64,000 bases of DNA from Nautilus pompilius. Lineage: Eukaryota; Mollusca; Cephalopoda; Nautilida; Nautilidae. This document shows positions 37,001 through 46,819 of the stretch, in pieces. The position numbers were made by a program, and so were the translations under genes. The notes below the pieces were generated by a model. It saw nothing but the letters and a program-made list of their open reading frames with translations, was not told where the DNA came from and ran no database searches. Each line of letters begins with the position of its first letter. Position 1 is the first letter of the stretch. The stretch lies in NCBI GenBank assembly GCA_018389105.1, contig JACATO010001005.1, positions 186,001 through 250,000 of the forward strand, given 5' to 3'.

Positions 37001-40000
37001 AGGCTGTAGTCATCTGCCTGCTTGAACATTTAGATGATTGCAGCGCCCTCTAGGAAGGATTCTAAAATGTGGTGCTCAGCTACAGTAAGACAGTAGTTGT
37101 ATCATAATTTTGGGTTTGTCACACACCACTTTATGTGTATCTCAGTAGTTAGGGATAACAAGTTAGAGAGAAACATTTATCTGGAGTGTTTTGTGGACAA
37201 GGAAATGTAAAGAATTCCCTGATGTTAAAAGAAATGTAGCTGTACTTTCTAGGCAGCCCAGCCCATGTCCTGAACACTATTCTGATATGGAGTATGTTAT
37301 CGAAGCAGACCACAGTAGTAACCTCTCTGTTATTGATAATCTGGTATTTGGCGTTTTGAGTTCTCCGGTCCACTTCAACCAGCAGCCAGGATTTGATTCG
37401 TTCATTGTAAACGAAGATAATGATACTGCAGGATAAGATAGTCTTGCACCCAAAGGAAAACATCACAATTTGAGCAAGTGGGGTTTTCCATAATTAGGAA
37501 TGTATCAGGAATAAAAAGAATTTTTAAAAAATTATATTAAACATTTAAATTTTCTATTTCTATTCAATAAAATTATTGTATATTCCTAATTTAGCTGGAT
37601 TAGATTTCTGTTTACATTTTGAAATAAAACAAGTAAACTACATATTTCTACTTACAACTTTTAATTTTTATTATTTGTGTCAGTTCCACTCTTTTATTCC
37701 ATATCTGCATGCAGCATTAATGTTCCATTCATCATTTTCAGTTCAGATTGATGGATGGACTTTTCAGTCAGTATGTCACTTGGTCCTGGTAGAAAGAGAG
37801 AAATGGGGAAGTTATTTATTGTGATCTGCAAAGCAGAAAAGAAAGCTTGGGTCGATTTTGAAGTGCGTTCAACTTGACAGCGCCCACTGATCTTGTTGCT
37901 ATCAGCAATGAAAACAGATGAAAATTTGATAAAAATGGTGTTGCAAATATGCTTTTACAGTCTACCAGGATTTTGTTTTGATGATATTAAACCTGTGACA
38001 GATGTTTTTATGCAGGCTAATGTAGAATCTTGTCCAAAAATGATTTGTTTTCAATGTGTATACTAATGGTCTTGCTCTCTGGCCACAGCAAATAACAATA
38101 GTCATTGTCAATTTCTGGTTGAGAGTGGACCAAAACAAGTCACTGGTTTCAACTTTCTAGCAGATGGATGGTGATCCATTCCATTGTTGTACATACAGAA
38201 GTTGGTAAATTTGGAGTGATAACCGATGCTAGCTCATGTATACAGTCATTTCTGATGCAGCTTTTAGTTTCTGTTATAACTACTACAAGCTGGTGGGAGA
38301 ACAGGTACCAGGCTTATTTTGCACAAGATTATCTCTACAATTAGAAAACTGTACACAACCAGTTGTAGATGCATGAAGAGTCGAAAGATTACATGAGCAG
38401 CTTGCAAATGTGGATTGTGTTAGAGAAAAGATTAAAGATGAGAAAGACCATCAACAGAGTTGATGAATGGCTGATTATTAAAGTGAAATTTCACTGGGAA
38501 AGGATTTATCTTTCTATTGTTTAATGTTTATTTGAACACGGTCTGGCCTTCCACAGTTCAGTTGACAAGCTAATGGAGACTTTGGGGGGTTTATACAACT
38601 ATTCACCAGTCAGTCTTGCAAGAGTATGAGAGATTTCTTGATGAGATTCATGATTTTGAACAAAAAGGCTGTTAAGTTCTATTGCTTTCTCCAATATTCT
38701 CTTGGATATGTTGGAAAAATACAACATGAGAGGACAATGTGGTGACAACAGTTCTAATATGAAAGGCAAGAATATGGACCTTAAGCTCAGATTTTACAGA
38801 TGGACAGAAAGGATTTTCACATATGCCCATGTCACACTGGAACATTTGATTAAGTATGGTAAAAACCTGTCACAATGAAACTTCTTTCTAAGGTCTGCTC
38901 CAGCAAATCTGTTATTCGCAACATCAACACAGAGATGGGCTATTTTCAAGAATCATGTCTGTAAACTCCTAGGGAAGCTTGTGTCAACAATGCCCTGCAT
39001 ATTCATTATCATCTTGGTGCCTTCTATTTTCCGATGCACTGTTGGAAGTAGCTGATGTGACAACTGATCCATTAATGTGCAGTGAGGCTGAATCACTTAC
39101 ACAGCATATGAAAGATCATGGATTCATTGTTGCTCTTGTGTTTTGGGATGATGACATTTTGCATAACAGTAACATTGTCAGCAAGGTTTGTAAAGCAGAA
39201 CTACTGATATAAGAGCTACATTTGACCTGATGGTATGTAATGGATAGCCTGCTGCGAAATATGGAATTTTACTTGGTATGCATTTGTTTATCTTACAGTC
39301 AAACCAGATTCAATAAAAATTGCATCAACTAAGGTGAAGGAGGAGACAACATTGGAGCTGACATGTACCGGGAACATTGGAAACCCTCCAGGAAACTTCA
39401 CCTGGTTTCTGTGCAGAGAAAACAAGGCAAATTGCACTCTCTTATCCGGAAGTATTGAGCATGGAGATGCAGAAGCAGTTCTGGAAAGTTGTCAGTATAA
39501 TGGCACATCAACTTTGATGTTCAACTATTCTAATGAGAGCAGTATGTTCTATATCCAGTGTCTGGTGACCTACCACAATGATGGAAGTATTTACAGTGTG
39601 AGCGCATGGGAAAAGTTTGAATTTCCAGGTAATGATTGAGTGTTAAATGTATATTTTATAGCATTGTTGTTGTTTTATTTCTAGTTATCAATACTTAAGC
39701 AGTGTAATTTGGCCCCAGTTTTAACACTGATCAGTGTCAGTCATAGGATCCCTTATTCTTCAGCTGTGGTTTATCACATCTTCACAAGTGAACATGGAAG
39801 CAGCAGCAGATATACAAGGGATTTTCTTGTTAATCTGAAATGGAGCCATAGACTGTAGATGAAATACTGTAGAGAGTGGTAGTTTTAGCAGAAAAATGCA
39901 GTGAACACCACAGAGAAATTCTCTAGTCCAGTTGATAAAATTGATATTTCATAATATTTAAGATATTTGAAATGAAATACTGCACTTTGTAAAATCTTTT

Positions 40001-43000
40001 AAATAACAATGAACCTGAACAACTTTTGAAAGAACCAGTCATCTATTTTTCTTTTCTGTTTCATCAAATGATAAAAATAAAATTGTATAGTTTACTACTG
40101 TATTAGGATAATATGGAACTTGTGTAATCGTTGATAGTAATAATGCCACCTAAGGTATCTGTGTCTGGTTTATGCAGCTTGGAGAGACTATCCTTATTGT
40201 GTTTGTGTTCCATTTACTTTACCAATACTACTGAATTTTTATTTGCATTACTAGAATGTTCTACATTATTTCTTATTAGAAAAACTGATAACTTATTTGT
40301 TATTCTAAGTTTTCTTTCCACTCACAAGCATCCAATTTCCTCCATTGGGTGTGGCTGTATTTCTGTGGTTAGTCAAAATTGTTACCAGAATAATCTACAT
40401 ATGTCATTTGCTTGCTGCTGCATTTCTGTCTTATGAACTTTTATTTCTGTTGTAAAAACTTTGTTCATTTTCTGTCAGTCATCATTGCGAATAGTCAGCT
40501 TTCTGGATGTCTTATTTTAAAATCTCATACCTTAATCAGTTCTTACAGGGTATCTTTTGTCTGTGTTAGCAAAATGAACAGGAACACCTTGTAGGGTCAC
40601 ATTAGTTGCACATTTTACCCTGGCTTTTCATTATTAATAACGTTTCATGTAACAAAATGCTTTATATCTGGAAAAATATACAACATCCTCATCACAACCA
40701 GTTCTCTACACCAGATTTCCAGCTAATTTTCTCCCTCTCTTGCACATCGCAGGTAAGTAAGTCAAAGCTCACATTAGTGCCTCTGTTTCTGCTGTAAGCT
40801 ACTTGCTTATTCAGTTAATATTTAAATAAGGAGGTTTGTTTACTATTCTGTGACTACCTGACATTATAATACTACAGTTGAGGTTCATCTTGTCTTTTAG
40901 AGCAATGGATGAGAATTTGGTGTTCACTTCAGAATTTTGTCTGTTATACAATCATTTTTCTAAATGTTTTTGAAGTTTTCCTACATATGAACAAATATAA
41001 CTACTTTTTTCTTTTTTTTTTAGTAACCTCTGGTAAAGAAGATCAGAAAAATGGTAAGTATATACCTTTGTGTATGATTCAGAAAAAGTTACTGTCACTA
41101 TGGAATAATAATACTAATAATAATACCTACCAAAAGCTGACCTTCATCAGATCCTTATCTTTATTTTGCTAATACAGTGCGCGCCACGTAATAGAATCAC
41201 TTCAGGCCGATGTACATTGATTCTACTAACCGGCATACATGTTTTCTTGAGATAAGGCTCACGCGAGAAAAAAATGGAAATGGACAATGGAAATAAGAAG
41301 TAAGCCGCTGCCTCCTGAATCAAGCTGGTTATCTTTCTTTAGTGTACATAGCAACCAATTGTCAGGAAAAGTGCGAGATTTAAACATCCTATGGTCAGCG
41401 TTATTCTACTGGTCACCGACAAAAACATCAGGTCTTCTCTTTACACCGAGAAAAACGCATCAATCTTTCCCTGTGTCATGCTGTCAGCAAGTCCGCGTGA
41501 TTCCTCTCATTCCAGTTTTTTCATGAGTGAGAAGTCATCAAACCCATGCCCATATAAACATCTTTTGAGTGTATCAAGAGCAGCGTACTTCGTGGTTCGA
41601 GGAGACTGGCGTGTCATCCTCTATCTCTTCGTCTATTGGCGCATGTGCCTCTGCACCCACTGCGGCAAGATTCAGCACGTCAGCAATAATATCATCGTCA
41701 ATAATCTCCAGCTGTATCCTAGTCTCTGTTTACATCAATCCATTCTTCCTGAGAGATAGACACCAAGCTTGTGCAAAGAAAATTGTGGCCCTTTTCCATC
41801 AAGTGTATTGTCACTTTTTTGTCCCTTCAATGCTGATTTGCGCCAGCAGTTCTTGATAGAGATGCTCTGTGTGTCCTCCCATACAATATCCAGGAGTTCA
41901 ATTGAGTCCTGAAGACTTACTTTTTTCGCCAACTCTGATGCTGTCGTGGAACTGTCATCACTGTCCAACTGCTGCACAATCCGCTGACACACATGATGAC
42001 GATAGTGAGCTTTAACCATGCGTATTATACCTTGATCTCAAGGTTGGAGAATGGCAGTTGTATTCGGTGGAAAGAATGCGACTTCTATGTTGGTCAGACT
42101 GAAATTTTTTGGATGGGCAGAACAGTTGTCAACGAGGAGGAGCACTCGCTTTTTTTCACCATGTAGTTCATTGTCCCAGTCGGATAACCACTTCTTGAAG
42201 AGCTCCATTGTCCTCCAAGCTGAACTGCTCGCAGCGTAGTCAACTGGAAGACTCTTCACCCCTTTAAAACACTGTGGATTCTGACTCTTACCGATGGCAA
42301 ACATTTTCCGTTTCTCACCAATGGACGAACACGCAAACATGACTGTTATTCTTTCTTTTGGTTGCTTTGCACTTTTGCATCTGTCATCTTTGAATGTGAG
42401 GGTTGCATCAGGAAGAGCTCGTATGTACAGCCCACTTTCATCAGCATTCCAGATCTCTTGATCAGTGTATCGCTTTCGGAGGTCGGGCCAGACGTGCTGT
42501 AGCCGGTGTTCACATGAATCCGTATCAGCCGTCTGTCCTTTGCCATGTAGTCTTTTGTGAACAAGACCTTCTCTCTTTTTGAACCGTGTGAACCAACCGT
42601 CTGACGGTTTGAAGTTAGACACATTCAACTTTTTGGCCAAATCCTCACCCTTTGACATCACCACCTTTGCCAAGATGGATATGTTCTTCTTCCTGGCCTG
42701 ATCCACTCATTTCACGAGAGCTGTCTCAACAGTAGGTGGTTTACCAGGTTCTTTTCCTCTTCCTTGTGGAGTCAATAGCTTTCTCGATGTGAGAGCGATC
42801 TTTCAGTTTACACTGCAGTGTTCTCTGAGAAACTTTCAGTCCGGCTGTGGCTTCCCATTGTGAAGTCTGTAAGAAACAAAAGATCTTTTTGAACAGTGCA
42901 TAAATGCGGTAAGTTCGTCATAAGTAACCAAGCATCACAGTCTTGAATTCACACTGAATTTATCATCATACATGTTACATGTAAGTGAAATCCTTCCTAT

Positions 43001-46000
43001 TGTATTGTAGGAAGAGTTTCATAGGCAGACAAAAGCTGCTGCTTGTCTGTCGACAATAGTCCAGTTCTCTTTATTTGTGACATTTTTGGCTCTGCTGACA
43101 GCTTTTCACATGTTGGGGTCGCTGTCTGGCATGTGTGCATCCGCTGTCTGTTCTGTGAAGTCCCTGTCCATTCCTTTTCTAGTCTCTGGTCTCAGTGGTG
43201 CCAGCCAATCAGAGCGTGACTCAACTGCATCAGTCGTACAGTGTAAACAGTTTAAGTTCCGGTTCTTGGCATTTGCTGTGAGATGCATTGTCCATAGTGG
43301 CAGGATGAGTTCTAAGGGAATCCCATGAACAGATAGTTTTATTTTCAATTGCAACCGATTTTGATTCTCTTAAGCGGCGACTTGATTCTATTAAGAGGCG
43401 TATTTTTATATGGGAATACATTAATGCAATTCTGTTCCAGCTTGATTGATTATACTAAATTGTGGATTCTATTATTCGACATTCAATTAAGCGGCACCAA
43501 CAGTAATAAGAATTAATGATTGATTGCTCATCGTGTGCTAAAATTAACTTTTTTGCAATATTTGACAGAAAGACGAATCCACTTTTGGTATTGGCTCTCA
43601 GATAACCAGCCAAATAGATAAAATTGTTTTATCCTTTTAGTTTTTGATCAACTTTAAAAAAGAAATAATACACTATAAAACAATAACAAAGAGGAAAATG
43701 ACAAAACAAGTTACTTTAAATAACTAATTTATGGTAGATACACTAACTGTTTAATAAAATTGTCTAAATATATTGAACTGATGTTGCCATAGGTACAGGT
43801 CTTCATTTTAAAACTTTTCTTTCTTGGGTTTGTCACTTATTTCATGCTTCAGGTGTGATTATTTTTATATTGGACAACTAAGTGCTCACATTGAAGACAT
43901 TTCTCCTTTTAGCTAATGTCATGTTATAGGCTGCTCAGAGTGTGGCCAGACTCAGTGACACATTATAAAGATGTCAACCTTTCTCATGGATTTGTGGCCA
44001 TTATTATTATTATGAAGCTGACCATTTCAAATGTTGCTGCAGCACATTGACCTGGATGGCCTTCAACAGGGACGCCTTGACAAGAACATGTTATTATTTG
44101 CAACATCCACACTCGAACAAGGTTTTCTTGCTGATCTAATTAACAGAAATTAGCCAAGGAGGGTCTAATGCTATCTTCTTTGACTTCACTACAGAGGTTG
44201 TATAGCAGGTAAAACTTTTCTGTTTATTAGCTACAGAATACTTCAAAAAGTCTGGTTGGAAGACATTTCTAGCAAAACGTTTGAGAATTAGTGGCTTTGA
44301 CTTTCTGATGTGTCCAGGTTTCATCATTTGGTCTGAGATGGTCAGATTGTTGTCATTGGTACCTTAGTCTTTTGTCCACATTTGAGCGTGTTGGTTTGGA
44401 GCATCATGGTATGGGGTGCAATCTAGTGTGGTGGAAAGAAAGCATTGGTGTTTATCGTAGGATGTCTCAATTATGCTTGGGTACATTGCTATTTTAAAGA
44501 CGCATCTGCCATTGTGTGAAGAAGGTATATTGTGATTCACTACCTGTATTCCTGAGGATTTGGAAGAAAAACCAAAGTATTTAACTTCTTTGGGTACCTG
44601 AAAACCCTAACGTGAATCCAGTTTTCTACTCTGGATTGTCAACTAAGTTCAACATGACATCTCACCATTTTACGTTGGCATTAAATGAAGTTATCACAAA
44701 CAAAAGGAAATCTGCTGCAGGCTGTGATACAAAATCTCACTGATTCATTATCAAACATCCCAGAAGCTATTTGTTGCAAAAGTGGCTCAAGCAAATATTA
44801 GCATATAGAATTCCCCTTTATTGCTGATCCTGCAATCAGTTAAGATATTATAATAACAAAAGGTTTGCCAAATTATTACCACAGGGCCTTCCTTGTACAA
44901 TAGCTAGTTTGCTAACAGAAATCTAATGTGCAATGTTTGTCCATGAAAAAATCACAAATATTTTTGTATTGATTCCCTAGTTATTTGTGTGTTTAACCGA
45001 TGTGACAATTTTCCTGTTGTCTTTGTCAGATTTTTAACTCAATTCTTTAGGTTAATGATTATGTAATCCCAATGTAAATGCCAATAGAAGGCTTGAATTT
45101 TAATTGATATTTTAAATATTTTAGCGTTTACATAATTGCAGGATTAATTTGGCTTACTCCCTTAAAGTTTTCAGGCTGGCTCCATTATATAATGGATCGC
45201 TTATTAGTTTAGAAATCTGACTGATTTTTCTTAGTTTATATTTTGTCTTGAATTGAGAATGGAGTGTTTGATTTAGTTTGGTTTCACTATTTATTTATTG
45301 ACTGACATCTATTGTTTTCTGCTTAAACGTGCAGCCACAATGTGTTGATTTCCTGAGAGGTGGTTTGATACTATCGTTTTCATAGGTAATTTTGACCAAT
45401 CAGAATCCAGACTTTAATTTTATGCAATACTTGATTTGATTCAGAAACCGAGTGAGTGTATTTCCATCTATTTTCTTTAAAATAATGTCAGATCTTAAAC
45501 TATCTATTTTAAAGAGGTTCTCTTATGTCATTAGAAGCATTTGATTACGGATGCTGCTTACAGGTGATAGCTGTTGAGAAAATGATTATTTGTGTGGAAC
45601 TTTCACAGAAGAGAAAACCGAAGGTGAATTTGACTTCATTAGTAAATTTGGATTAAATAAGGTATTTTGTGCTTTGGTGATTTGCTAATTCATGTCACAA
45701 TTTCACACCCAAGATATTTATTTTCCATTATTCAAACTTTACATCATTAAAATTTGTAGATACACTCTACATCTGTTTGTTTTTGATATAAAATGATTTT
45801 GAATTCTAGTATCTTGAATTATTGTGTTACGGCTATTTTGAATACTTGATGAGGTCTGTGTCTCAAGATAATTAACTCTTCCATTTCTATTACAATTTTT
45901 TATCTTGTCTAGATGGATGTTTCCTCAGTTTTACACACTTTGGACTTATTGTTGGTGTTGCCGCTCTAGTTTCCATTCCCACCATCTCATTTTTCATCTG

Positions 46001-46786
46001 CAGAATGATCAAAAGAAAGAGAAAAGGAAAATCAGGTTTGTTTGTTTTTTTTTTTAATATCTTAATAATTTTATTCATCTGAACTGATTTTGACTAATTG
46101 GACATAACTTTAACCTTTATCTGAGCCGTGAATAAGCATTTCTGTACAAATCAGTTGATCATCATTGTATTTCATTGCTAATTAATTCAAGACAAGTCTC
46201 TGGTAGTTTGACATCTGTATCAAAGGGGAGAGAACTTTTTCGAGTGGTTTTATTCGAATTATAAAGTGTTAAGTATGAAAAAGAAATGTAATCTACTACT
46301 TGATTGTTTTGTTGTTGAAGTTTACTGTATGTCTGAAATACTTGAGAGCGCTTGATTTTTTTTGTGAGAGAAAGGTGCTGTGAAGATTTAGCACGAAAGC
46401 TCATGCATTACTAAGAGAATTGTGTCCAGGGATCCTAATTTAAATAAGTGTCATTGTATTGGGAACCATTGCTCGTCTCCAGCAAATATTGCGCATCCCG
46501 GCGAGATTTTTTATATATTAATATTTCTCTCATTAGGTTTCTGAAATAGTAAAAGTGCCGAATAAAGGGATTATTTTTGTACACTTCTGTTGTTTACGTT
46601 TACAGAACTGTTTCAAAATTATCTTAATAGTTACATTGGAAAAAGAAAAAGAAAAGAGAGGTAACCCAAGTTACCTTTGTTAATTTGTTTGGCTTTTCTT
46701 CCAAAATCAAAATAATTGGCAGATCCTGTTTTTATCCTTTTTGTGAAGATGCACAAAATTAAAATAGACAATCAATAATACCAGAA

Positions 46787-46819
<33 letters not shown>

